A stretch of DNA of 64,000 nucleotides from Hydrogenophaga sp. A37 (GTDB lineage Bacteria; Pseudomonadota; Gammaproteobacteria; Burkholderiales; Burkholderiaceae_C): positions 1 through 64,000 of the forward strand of contig NZ_MUNZ01000119.1 in assembly GCF_002001205.1 (NCBI RefSeq), given 5' to 3'. Positions 8,846 through 16,517 of the stretch are shown piece after piece (position 1 is the stretch's first letter; each line of letters opens with the position of its first letter). Both the position numbers and the translations under genes were made by a program. Below the pieces are notes generated by a model. It was not told where the DNA came from and ran no database searches. It saw only the letters and a program-made list of their open reading frames with translations.

Positions 8846-10384
8846 GTGACCACGTCCCGACTGCAACTCACCGGCATCACCAAACGCTACCCCGGTGTGG
8901 TGGCCAACAGCGGCGTCTCGCTCAGCGTGGCACCGGGCCAGATCCACGCCGTGCTGGGCGAGAACGGCGCCGGCAAGTCCACGCTGATGAAGATCATCTA
9001 CGGCTCGGTCAAGCCCGACGAGGGCTCGGTCATGTTCAACGGCCGGCCGGTGCACGTGCGCAACCCGCAGGAAGCGCGGGCACTCGGCATCAGCATGGTG
9101 TTCCAGCACTTCAGCCTGTTCGACACGCTGACCGTGGCCGAAAACGTGTGGTTGGGGCTGGACAAGTCGCTCACGCTCGTCGAGGTCAGCGCGAGCATCG
9201 ACGTCACCGCATCGGCGTACGGGCTGGACATCGATCCCAAGCGCCCGGTGCACACGCTCAGCGTGGGCGAGATGCAGCGCGTGGAGATCATCCGCGCACT
9301 GTTGACCCGCCCGCAACTGCTGATCCTCGACGAGCCCACCTCGGTGCTGACGCCGCAGGCGGTGGAGAAGCTCTTCATCGTGCTCAACAAGCTGGCAGCC
9401 GAGGGCTGCAGCATCCTCTACATCAGCCACAAGCTGCACGAAATCCGCGAGCTGTGCACCGCCTGCACGGTGTTGCGCGGCGGCCAGGTGACCGGCGTGT
9501 GCGACCCGCGCGAAGAAAGCAACGCCTCGCTCTCGCGCCTGATGATCGGTGCCGAGCCACCGGCTTTGAACGTGCGCGAACTCAAGGTGGGTGCCACGGT
9601 GATGGAAGTCAAAGGCCTCAGCATGCCCAGCGATGATCCGTTCGGCACCGATTTGCACGACATCGCCTTGACCGTGCGCGCGGGCGAGGTGGTGGGTATC
9701 GCGGGCGTGTCGGGCAACGGCCAGGCCGAGCTGCTGTTTGCCCTTTCGGGCGAAGACACCCACGCGCCGGCCGGCAGCATCTCAGTGAGCGGCAAAGACG
9801 TTTCGCGCTTCGCACCCGGGCGCCGCCGCGCGCTGGGCCTGCATTTCGTGCCCGAAGAGCGCCTGGGCCGCGGGGCCGTGCCCACGCTCTCGCTCGCGCA
9901 CAACCTGCTGCTCTCGCGCCGCGACACGCTGGGCGCAGGCGGCTGGCTCCGTCTCGCCGCGCTCAAGGCCCAGGCGGCCGACATCATCCAACGCTACAAC
10001 GTCAAGGCCAACGGCCCGGACGCGGCGGCCAAGTCGCTCTCGGGCGGCAACCTGCAAAAGTTCATCGTTGGCCGAGAGATCGAAGCCAAGCCGAAACTGC
10101 TCATCGTGAGCCAGCCCACCTGGGGTGTGGACGTGGGCGCTTCGGCGCAGATCCGCGGCGAAATCCTCGCGTTGCGCGACGCGGGCTGCGCGGTGCTGGT
10201 GGTGAGCGAAGAGCTGGACGAGCTGTTCGAGATCAGCGACCGCCTGCACGTGATCGCCAAAGGCCGGCTCTCGCCGAGCCTGAACCGGGCCGAGGCCACC
10301 ATTGAGCGCATCGGTGAGTGGATGTCCGGCCTCTGGGACACCAGCCACAACAACAAGAAGGAGACCGCCCATGCTGCGGCTTGA
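8846..10384 (+). CDS. Nucleoside/purine ABC transporter, double ATPase subunit (BMP-type system)
   Basis: A 512-residue ATPase with two fused ABC domains, as in the NupA/RbsA group. The first (about 5-240) has Walker A 'GENGAGKST' and 'LLILDEPTSVLTPQ'. The second (about 250-500) has 'VAGVSGNGQAEL' and 'SLSGGNLQK', with the degenerate Walker B 'LLIVSQPTWGVDVG' typical of this group. The start is GTG 8846, preceded by a strong GAGGAG site 6-7 bases upstream. The stop overlaps the first permease start by 14 bases. With the two permeases and lipoprotein that follow, it forms an importer of the nucleoside/purine (BmpA) class. Adjacent xdh genes suggest purine bases or nucleosides as cargo. Confidence 0.9.
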   Translation: MTTSRLQLTGITKRYPGVVANSGVSLSVAPGQIHAVLGENGAGKSTLMKIIYGSVKPDEGSVMFNGRPVHVRNPQEARALGISMVFQHFSLFDTLTVAENVWLGLDKSLTLVEVSASIDVTASAYGLDIDPKRPVHTLSVGEMQRVEIIRALLTRPQLLILDEPTSVLTPQAVEKLFIVLNKLAAEGCSILYISHKLHEIRELCTACTVLRGGQVTGVCDPREESNASLSRLMIGAEPPALNVRELKVGATVMEVKGLSMPSDDPFGTDLHDIALTVRAGEVVGIAGVSGNGQAELLFALSGEDTHAPAGSISVSGKDVSRFAPGRRRALGLHFVPEERLGRGAVPTLSLAHNLLLSRRDTLGAGGWLRLAALKAQAADIIQRYNVKANGPDAAAKSLSGGNLQKFIVGREIEAKPKLLIVSQPTWGVDVGASAQIRGEILALRDAGCAVLVVSEELDELFEISDRLHVIAKGRLSPSLNRAEATIERIGEWMSGLWDTSHNNKKETAHAAA

Positions 10385-11558
10385 AGTCCGTCCCCAACCG
10401 TCGGCGCGCTGGGGTTATGGCTCGCCGCTGCTGGCGCTGGCCATCACGGTGGTGATCGGTGTGATCCTGTTTGCGCTGCTGGGTAAAGACCCGGTGCGTG
10501 GCCTGCAGGTGTTCTTCTGGGAGCCGCTCAAAAGCGGCTATGCGATTTCGGAGCTGATGGTCAAGGCCACGCCGTTGCTGATCATCGCGCTCGGGCTGGC
10601 GGTGTGTTTCCGCTCCAACGTGTGGAACATCGGCGCCGAAGGGCAGTTCGTCATCGGCGCGGTGTTCGCGGCTGGCGTGGCGCTGCTGGCCGGGCCCGAC
10701 ACCGGGCGCTGGATCGTGGTGGCCATCCTGCTCGCGGGCGTGCTGGGCGGCATGTTCTGGGCTGGCATCACCGCGCTGCTGCGCGACCGCTTCAACGCCA
10801 ACGAAATCCTGGTCAGCCTGATGCTGGTCTACGTGGCGATCCAGGTGCTGAACTTTCTGGTCTACGGCCCCTGGAAAGACCCGCTGGGCTACAACTTCCC
10901 GCAGACCAAAACCTTCGACGCAGTGACGCAGATCCCCAAGCTGATGCAGGGTTCGCGCGTGAACATCGGCCTGCTGCTGGCGCTGGCCGGCGTGGCCGCG
11001 GTCTGGGTGTTTCTGTTCCGCACCTACGCCGGTTTCGCACAGCTGGTGGGGGGCCTGGCCCCGGCGGCGGCGCGTTACGCCGGCTTCTCCTCACGCAAGG
11101 CGCTGTGGATCGCGCTGCTCACCTCAGGCGGCGCGGCCGGCCTGGCCGGTGCGCTGGAGGTGGCGGGGCCGATTGGCCAGCTCACGCCCTACGTGCCGGC
11201 GGGCTACGGCTTCGCCGCGATCATCGTGGCCTATGTGGGGCGGCTGCACCCGGTGGGCATCGTGTTCTCGGCCATCCTGATGAGCATGTTCTACATCGGC
11301 GGTGAGCTGGCGCAGTCGCGCATGGGTCTGCCCAAATCGATCACCGGGGTGTTCCAGGGGCTGCTGCTGTTTGCGCTGCTGGCCTGCGACACGCTGATCG
11401 CCTACAGGGTCAGATTCACCCCCGCCGCGCTGCGCGCGACCCCCTCAAGGGGGCGGCACCAGCAGCCCGGCGAAGCCGGTTCTGCGGTGCCCCTGGGTGC
11501 GGCATCTGCTGCTCAGACGACCACGGCTTCGAGTGCCGTTCAGACAGGGGAGAAGTGA
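10371..11558 (+). CDS. Nucleoside/purine ABC transporter permease 1
   Basis: A 395-residue inner-membrane permease of the BPD_transp_2 family, about 10 membrane segments. It includes the family signatures 'CFRSNVWNIGAEGQFVIGA' and 'ANEILVSLMLVYVAIQ'. ATG 10371 follows an AAGGAG site and overlaps the ATPase gene. Compared with relatives the C-terminus is extended by about 45 residues from 'RFTPAALRATPSRGR' onward. That tail is encoded by a copy of the gene-end repeat (11419-11500), so the ancestral stop has been lost or overrun. Its stop overlaps the possible GTG start of permease 2. Confidence 0.9.
   Translation: MLRLEVRPQPSARWGYGSPLLALAITVVIGVILFALLGKDPVRGLQVFFWEPLKSGYAISELMVKATPLLIIALGLAVCFRSNVWNIGAEGQFVIGAVFAAGVALLAGPDTGRWIVVAILLAGVLGGMFWAGITALLRDRFNANEILVSLMLVYVAIQVLNFLVYGPWKDPLGYNFPQTKTFDAVTQIPKLMQGSRVNIGLLLALAGVAAVWVFLFRTYAGFAQLVGGLAPAAARYAGFSSRKALWIALLTSGGAAGLAGALEVAGPIGQLTPYVPAGYGFAAIIVAYVGRLHPVGIVFSAILMSMFYIGGELAQSRMGLPKSITGVFQGLLLFALLACDTLIAYRVRFTPAALRATPSRGRHQQPGEAGSAVPLGAASAAQTTTASSAVQTGEK
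11419..11500 (+). repeat. Gene-end GC-rich repeat, copy 2 (translated into permease 1 tail)
   Basis: It has the order CCCCCGCCGCGCTGCGCGCGACCCCC / AAGGGGG, then CCCGGCGAAGCCGG and TTCTGCGG, the same as the copies at 13689, 33491, 51582 and 54322. Here it is read through as the permease C-terminal tail instead of lying after the stop codon. Confidence 0.7.
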
Positions 11559-11560
11559 TC

Positions 11561-12481
11561 ATGGAATCCATCGCACTCCTGATTGGCGCCTCACTCAACG
11601 CGGGCACGGTGCTGGCCATCGCTTCGCTGGGCCTGCTGATCAACGAGAAAGCCGGCATCGTCAACCTGGGCGCCGAGGGCCTGATGCTGTGCGCGGCGCT
11701 GGCCGGCTTTGCCACCGTGGTGCACACCGGCAGCACCGTGGCCGGTTTTGCGGCTGGCATGGCGGTGGGCGCCTTGCTGGCCGGTGTGTTCGGTGTGCTG
11801 GTGATCTGGCTCAACACCAACCAGTACGCTACCGGGCTGGCACTGTCGCTCTTCGGCGCGGGGTTTTCGGCCTTCGCGGGCACCAGCTTCGTGCAGGCCA
11901 AGCTGCCTTCGCTGACGCCGTTCGCGATTCCCGTGCTGGCCGACATCCCGCTGCTCGGCCCCATGCTGTTCCGCCACCACCCCATGGTCTACCTCTGTGT
12001 GGGCATCGTGTTCGGACTGATCTGGTTCCTGTACCGCACGCGCGCCGGGCTGGTGCTGCGCAGCGTGGGCGAGAGCCCGGAGTCGGCCCACGCGCTGGGG
12101 TATCCGGTGCGCCGCATCCGCCTCATGGCCGTGATGGCGGGTGGCTCGCTCTGTGGCCTGGCCGGGGCCTATGTGTCCACCGTCTACACACCGCTGTGGG
12201 TCGAGGGCATGATCGCCGGCAAGGGCTGGATCGCGCTGGCGCTCACCACCTTCGCCACCTGGCGACCGGCACGCGTGTTGCTCGGTGCGTACCTGTTTGG
12301 TTTCGTGACCATGCTGCAATTTCACCTGCAGGGCATCGGTGTCAACGTGCCCAGCCAGTTCCTGACCATGATGCCGTACCTGGCCACTATCGTCGTGCTG
12401 GTGCTGATCTCGCGCAACCCGACCTGGATCCGCATCAACATGCCGACTTCGATCGGGAAGCCCTTCTACCCGGGCGCATAA
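11561..12481 (+). CDS. Nucleoside/purine ABC transporter permease 2
   Basis: A 306-residue second permease of the same transporter, about 8-9 membrane segments, with 'LINEKAGIVNLGAEGLMLCAALAGF' near the N-terminus. The start could be GTG 11555 (overlapping the previous stop) or ATG 11561. I chose ATG because GGGGAGA lies at the better spacing. It forms the heteromeric channel with permease 1. The BMP-family lipoprotein gene begins 50 bases downstream, so all four genes look like one operon. Confidence 0.9.
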   Translation: MESIALLIGASLNAGTVLAIASLGLLINEKAGIVNLGAEGLMLCAALAGFATVVHTGSTVAGFAAGMAVGALLAGVFGVLVIWLNTNQYATGLALSLFGAGFSAFAGTSFVQAKLPSLTPFAIPVLADIPLLGPMLFRHHPMVYLCVGIVFGLIWFLYRTRAGLVLRSVGESPESAHALGYPVRRIRLMAVMAGGSLCGLAGAYVSTVYTPLWVEGMIAGKGWIALALTTFATWRPARVLLGAYLFGFVTMLQFHLQGIGVNVPSQFLTMMPYLATIVVLVLISRNPTWIRINMPTSIGKPFYPGA

Positions 12482-12531
12482 TTTCTCCCTGTTTCCGTTT
12501 CCCAAACCACCATCTCCAACAAGAGGTTTCC

Positions 12532-13686
12532 ATGACAGAACTGAGCAAACGTTCCCTGATCAAGGCCTTCGCGCTGACCGCGCTGGCCAGTGCCACGCTG
12601 ATCGGCTGCGGCAAGAAGGAAGAAGCGGCCGCTCCGGCCGCTGCGCCCGCACCGGCGCCGGCCGTTGCTGAGGCACCGAAGGCCGAGCCTTTGAAGATTG
12701 CGTTTGCCTACGTGGGCCCGGTGGGTGACGGTGGCTGGACCTTTGCCCACGACAACGCCCGAAAGGCGGTGGAAGCCGAGTTCGGCGACAAGATCGTGAC
12801 CAGTTTTGTTGAAGGCGTGCCAGAAGGCCCCGACGCCGAGCGCGTGATCCGCGACATGGCGACCCAGGGCAACAAGCTGATTTTCGGCACCACCTTCGGC
12901 TACATGGAGCCCATGCTGAAAGTGGCGCCCGACTTCAAGGACGTGAAGTTCGAGCACGCCACCGGCTACAAGACGGCCGAGAACATGCGCACCTACGACA
13001 GCCGCACCTACGAAGGCGCGTACATGGCCGGCGTGATCGCCGGCTCCATGACCAAGACCAACACCCTGGGCGTGGTGGCCTCGATCCCAATTCCCGAAGT
13101 GATCCGCAACATCAACAGCTTCACGCTGGGTGCACAGTCGGTCAACCCCAAGGTCAAGACCAAGGTGGTGTGGGTCAACGGCTGGTTCGACCCACCGAAA
13201 GAAACCGAAGCCGCGACGTCGCTGATCAACGGCGGCGCCGACGTGCTGATGCAGAACACCGACTCGCCCGCCGTGCTCAAGACGGCCGAAGAAAAGGGCA
13301 AGCGCGCCTTTGGCTGGGACTCCGACATGACCGCCTACGGCCCCAAGGCCCACCTGGGTTCGGCCGTGATCAACTGGGCGCCTTACTACAAGAAGGCCGT
13401 CAAAGACGCGCTCGAAGGCACCTGGAGCACCGGTGGCGTGTGGTGGGGCCACAAAGAGGGCGCGATCGACATGGTGTCCATTGCTGAAGACGTGCCGGCC
13501 GACACCAAGGCCAAGATCGACACCATCAAGGCGGGCCTGAAGGACGGCAGCTTCTCGATCTGGAAGGGCCCGATCATGGACCAGGCGGGCAAGGAAGTGC
13601 TGGCCAAGGATGTGGTCGCCGACGACAAGTTCCTGGGCGGCGTGAAGTTCTATGTGAAGGGTGTTGAAGGCAAGCTGCCGAACTGA
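12532..13686 (+). CDS. BMP-family ABC substrate-binding lipoprotein
   Basis: A 384-residue binding protein of the BmpA/PnrA family. An N-terminal lipoprotein signal ends in the lipobox 'LIGC' with Cys at residue 23. It is followed by an Ala/Pro-rich linker of about 25 residues and then the binding domain ('KIAFAYVGPVGDGGWTFAHD', 'GTTFGYMEPMLKVAPDFKDVKFEHATGYK'). It should be anchored to the periplasmic side of the inner membrane and deliver purines or nucleosides to the permeases. AAGAGG precedes the ATG. A gene-end repeat and then a rho-independent terminator follow, closing the operon. A paralogue lies at 17614-18723. Confidence 0.93.
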   Translation: MTELSKRSLIKAFALTALASATLIGCGKKEEAAAPAAAPAPAPAVAEAPKAEPLKIAFAYVGPVGDGGWTFAHDNARKAVEAEFGDKIVTSFVEGVPEGPDAERVIRDMATQGNKLIFGTTFGYMEPMLKVAPDFKDVKFEHATGYKTAENMRTYDSRTYEGAYMAGVIAGSMTKTNTLGVVASIPIPEVIRNINSFTLGAQSVNPKVKTKVVWVNGWFDPPKETEAATSLINGGADVLMQNTDSPAVLKTAEEKGKRAFGWDSDMTAYGPKAHLGSAVINWAPYYKKAVKDALEGTWSTGGVWWGHKEGAIDMVSIAEDVPADTKAKIDTIKAGLKDGSFSIWKGPIMDQAGKEVLAKDVVADDKFLGGVKFYVKGVEGKLPN

Positions 13687-13688
13687 GG

Positions 13689-13770
13689 CCCCCCCGCGCC
13701 GCTTCGCGTCACCCCCCGAGGGGGCGATGCGAGTGGCCCGGCGGAGCCGGTTCCACCGCATCCTGGGCAA
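13689..13770 (+). repeat. Gene-end GC-rich repeat, copy 3
   Basis: Immediately after the BMP lipoprotein stop: CCCCCCGCGCCGC-TTC-GCGTCACCCCCC, GAGGGGGCGATGCGAG, then GGCCCGGCGGAGCCGGTTCCACCGCATCCTGGGC. It is in the same orientation as the gene and contains three small hairpins. Confidence 0.75.
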
Positions 13771-13833
13771 GGCATCTCGCGTCGGACGCGGTGCCAAACC
13801 AACACAGCCGGGTCGGTGGCGCCGACAATCCAA

Positions 13834-13858
13834 GCCGCTGCCCTGCAGCGGCTTTTTT
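13834..13858 (+). terminator. Rho-independent terminator of the purine importer operon
   Basis: Stem GCCGCTG / CAGCGGC with loop CCCTG, directly followed by six T residues. It lies between the BMP lipoprotein gene and the Rieske oxygenase gene, 15 bases before the latter's ATG. The oxygenase therefore needs read-through or its own start signal. Confidence 0.85.
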
Positions 13859-13872
13859 CATGGGAGCTTTGC

Positions 13873-14940
13873 ATGATCGAGAAGCAACTCTGGCACCCGG
13901 TGATGGCGTGCATGCACCTGCGGGAGGAGCCCGCGGCGGTGGAGCTGCTGGGAACCTCGCTGGTGCTCTGGCGCGAGCCTGCGCACGACCACGCGCACGA
14001 GCCTGTCGTGCACGCCTGGGTCGACCGCTGCCCGCATCGGGGTGCGAAGCTGTCGCTGGGGCGGGTGCTGAACCACCTGCACGGTGCCCGGCTGGAGTGC
14101 CCCTATCACGGCTGGCAATTTGCTGGCGACATGGCGGCCCGCCCGGCGCACGGTGAGTCGCTGGCGGTCGGTCGCTGCGTGCACGTGCCGGCGTCGCCCA
14201 CCTTCGAGCCGCCCGCCTCGCACTGCGCGACGGCGTTTGAGGCGGTCGAGCGCCACGGCCTGGTGTGGGTGCGACTGGAGCGCCCGGACCGCACCCTGGT
14301 GCCCGCGGTGTTGACGGAACCCCCGGTGTTCGAGCCCTGGACCGACCCGGTCTGGCGCCAGCTCATCTGCGGCCCCTACGAGGTGCAGACCAGCGCACCG
14401 CGTCTGGTGGAAAACTTCCTTGACCTGAGCCACTTTGGTTTTGTGCACGAGGGCTGGCTGGGCGCGCGCAGCCACGCGCAGGTGGACACCGGGCGCGTGG
14501 AAGAGGGCGGGGCTGGCGTGGCGGTGCGCGACTGCAAGGCCTGGCAGCCCAAGGGCTACGCCGGCGCCGAAGAGGGTGGCTGGGTGGCCTACCGGTATGA
14601 GGTGCCCCACCCCTTCTCGGCCATCCTGCACAAGGACGCGACCGAGGGCGACCCGGTGAGCAACGCCATCGCGCTCTTCATCCGCCCCGACGGCTCCGAG
14701 GCCTGCACCGCCTGGTTCGCCATGGCCACGCTGGGCGACCTGTCGGACGACGAAGAGCTGCGTGCTTTCCAGGACGCCGTGTTCGCGCAGGACCGGCCCA
14801 TCGTCGAATCGCAGCAACCCAAGACCCTGCCCATCGGCAAGGACAGCGGGATCGGTGAGGTGCACGGCCCGGCCGACCGAATGTCCAATGCCTACCGCCG
14901 CTACCTGACCCGACTCGGCGTCTCGTTGGGCGTGTGCTGA
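13873..14940 (+). CDS. Rieske non-heme iron oxygenase, alpha-subunit type
   Basis: A 355-residue single-component-size oxygenase. The N-terminal Rieske [2Fe-2S] domain shows 'CPHRGAKL' and 'CPYHGW' with standard spacing (residues about 55-80). The C-terminal catalytic domain carries a complete mononuclear-iron motif E-x3-D-x2-H-x4-H ('ENFLDLSHFGFVH', about 180-192). It would use electrons from a separate reductase, none of which is encoded here, to hydroxylate or demethylate a ring substrate. The neighbours are all purine uptake or breakdown genes, so a purine-type substrate such as an N-methylated or ring-modified purine is a reasonable guess. Vanillate-demethylase-like functions cannot be excluded. 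Confidence 0.82.
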   Translation: MIEKQLWHPVMACMHLREEPAAVELLGTSLVLWREPAHDHAHEPVVHAWVDRCPHRGAKLSLGRVLNHLHGARLECPYHGWQFAGDMAARPAHGESLAVGRCVHVPASPTFEPPASHCATAFEAVERHGLVWVRLERPDRTLVPAVLTEPPVFEPWTDPVWRQLICGPYEVQTSAPRLVENFLDLSHFGFVHEGWLGARSHAQVDTGRVEEGGAGVAVRDCKAWQPKGYAGAEEGGWVAYRYEVPHPFSAILHKDATEGDPVSNAIALFIRPDGSEACTAWFAMATLGDLSDDEELRAFQDAVFAQDRPIVESQQPKTLPIGKDSGIGEVHGPADRMSNAYRRYLTRLGVSLGVC

Positions 14941-15031
14941 ACCTCCTGAAAATCGGAGGCACGCCACCGGGTGCATCGGTCGGAGGCGTGACCCTGCTGA
15001 CTGCCCCGGGAAACAAGTTCTTGAGTGCTTT

Positions 15032-15445
15032 TCACAGCTGGACCGTGGCGCGAAGCGCCCACCAGTGGACAAGCGCGTACAGGCCGCAGATCAGCGATGA
15101 GCCGAGCATGAAGGGGGTGCGCATCGTCGCCATCCAGGGTGCCAACCCCATCACCGCAACGGCGCGAACGGCATAGACCCCGGTGATCGCCCACACCACC
15201 TCGCGGCGCCACGGCAGGGCTTCGAAGCGCCCGTCCAGCGACAGTGTGTAGAGCCCAAAGCCTGCCAGTGCCAACGCGATGCCTGCGGTGAGCAGCGCGG
15301 GTCCGGGGCGGCCTTGCTCTGCCCACCGCGCCATCCGCTCGCCGGCACCAAAGAACCGGTACCAGGCGGGGCCGCCGATGATGATGGCGATGTGCAGGGC
15401 CGCAGCCAGAAAGTCCAGGCCAGCGGCCCATGCCGAGGGGGTCAC
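15032..15445 (-). CDS. Small multi-pass membrane protein in TetR operon
   Basis: A 137-residue protein with four predicted membrane segments ('AAGLDFLAAALHIAIIIGG', 'ALLTAGIALALAGFGLYTL', 'VVWAITGVYAVRAVAVMGL', 'SLICGLYALVHWWAL'). The GTG start overlaps the TetR stop as GTGA, so it is translationally coupled to the regulator. I do not recognise a functional family. It is the last gene of a three-gene operon running 16379 to 15032. A transport, resistance or envelope role would fit a TetR-controlled pair of small membrane proteins but is speculative. Confidence 0.75.
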   Translation of the reverse strand: MTPSAWAAGLDFLAAALHIAIIIGGPAWYRFFGAGERMARWAEQGRPGPALLTAGIALALAGFGLYTLSLDGRFEALPWRREVVWAITGVYAVRAVAVMGLAPWMATMRTPFMLGSSLICGLYALVHWWALRATVQL

Positions 15446-15993
15446 GACGGCTTCCCCTGGGCTGCCAGCAGCAGGTACAGGGTGTGATCCATCTGCGTCG
15501 CGTCCTCGGGCGTGACGAGGGTCGGCAGGTGCTGGATGCCGATCAGTTGCGCGTAGCCCATCCTGGCCATCAAACGGGCCTGTGACGGAGCCACCCCCAT
15601 GCCTTGCGCGAGGTCCGTCAGGTAGGCGATGCGCTGGGCGTCGACGGCCTGCACCGTGGCGGCCACCTCGGGATGGCTGTTGCCCCAGGCCCGCAAGGCC
15701 ACTTCGGGTCTCATGTCTTTGCTGAACACCAGCTGGCTCAGACGCTCGCTGCGCAAGCGCGGGTCGTCGAGCACGGCCACCGTATCGATGAGCTGCTGCG
15801 TGTAGGTGTTTTTCCAGTGGGCGAGCAGGGCGCTCACGTAGGCGGGCTGGCTGGCGAAGTGGTGATAGAACGACCCTTTCGTCACACCCAGCGCGTGGCA
15901 CAGAGTGTCGATCCGGATTTGCTGCGGACCGCCATCGCCGAGCAGATGCAGGCCTTTTTCCAGCCAGTCGTTGCGGGTGAGGGGTGCGGCCAT
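15442..15993 (-). CDS. TetR/AcrR-family transcriptional regulator
   Basis: A 183-residue TetR-type repressor. The N-terminal helix-turn-helix is clear (about 8-50, 'GPQQIRIDTLCHALGVTKGSFYHHFASQPAYV'). The C-terminal ligand domain is short and unassigned. It is the middle gene of a compact operon: the membrane protein stop at 15996 is 2 bases upstream of this start, and the next gene overlaps this stop by 4 bases. A perfect 16-bp palindrome upstream of the operon (16415-16430) is the obvious candidate for its binding site, implying autorepression. Confidence 0.88.
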   Translation of the reverse strand: MAAPLTRNDWLEKGLHLLGDGGPQQIRIDTLCHALGVTKGSFYHHFASQPAYVSALLAHWKNTYTQQLIDTVAVLDDPRLRSERLSQLVFSKDMRPEVALRAWGNSHPEVAATVQAVDAQRIAYLTDLAQGMGVAPSQARLMARMGYAQLIGIQHLPTLVTPEDATQMDHTLYLLLAAQGKPS

Positions 15994-15995
15994 GT

Positions 15996-16379
15996 TCAGG
16001 TGGCGCTCTGGGGCTGGCGGGGCGGCCAGGCCATGCGCAGGCCCAGCGCGACAAACAGCCAGGCACCCGAGATGGGCAGCACATAGGCCACAAGCAGGCC
16101 CATGAGCAACAGCGCCCAGCCCAACGAGGACGCGACGGTGCCCACACGGTCCAGCCATTGCTGCATCAGCCAGCCCAGCAACACCCATGAAACGCCCGCC
16201 ACCTGAAACCACAGGGCGGCGAACCGGTCCATGTGCATCACGCCCGAGCGCTCAATGCTGTGCCACCAGCCCGCCTCGCCCCACGCCGCCAGGATGCCCC
16301 AGCTGAGCAGCAGGCCAATCGCGCAATGGATCACGCCAATGGCCGCGAGCAGCCAGCCACCACGTCGGTATGCCCACAT
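15996..16379 (-). CDS. Small membrane protein (first gene of TetR operon)
   Basis: A 127-residue protein with four likely membrane spans ('GGWLLAAIGVIHCAIGLLLSW', 'FAALWFQVAGVSWVLLGWLMQQWL', 'ASSLGWALLLMGLLVAYVLP', 'GAWLFVALGLRMAW'). It resembles uncharacterised small membrane proteins often encoded beside TetR regulators, possibly DUF6463-like. I chose the ATG at 16379, 35 bases downstream of the palindromic operator, because upstream in-frame codons run through that operator. Function unknown. Confidence 0.72.
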   Translation of the reverse strand: MWAYRRGGWLLAAIGVIHCAIGLLLSWGILAAWGEAGWWHSIERSGVMHMDRFAALWFQVAGVSWVLLGWLMQQWLDRVGTVASSLGWALLLMGLLVAYVLPISGAWLFVALGLRMAWPPRQPQSAT

Positions 16380-16414
16380 GAAAACCCCCCGTTCGATGGA
16401 TTGAAAAGACGAAA

Positions 16415-16430
16415 CATACCATATGGTATG
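16415..16430. promoter_or_regulatory. Perfect palindrome, candidate TetR operator
   Basis: CATACCATATGGTATG is a 16-bp perfect palindrome, followed by a partial direct repeat (GGTAT). It lies between the divergent TetR operon (start 16379) and the deaminase gene (start 16518). Size and symmetry are typical of TetR operators. It could affect both directions. Confidence 0.65.
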
Positions 16431-16517
16431 GTATTCATGACGCATCCTCAAAGAACGGTTCAAAGATCTCTCTGCGTATCATCTGCGGAGCACACCCTTC
16501 CAGAGAGACGCCCTGCC

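Noticed and set aside
11497-12531. N-terminal extension of the BMP lipoprotein frame
   Set aside because: It overlaps permease 2 in another frame and has Arg/Gly-rich shadow composition; the lipoprotein signal at 12532 fixes the true start.
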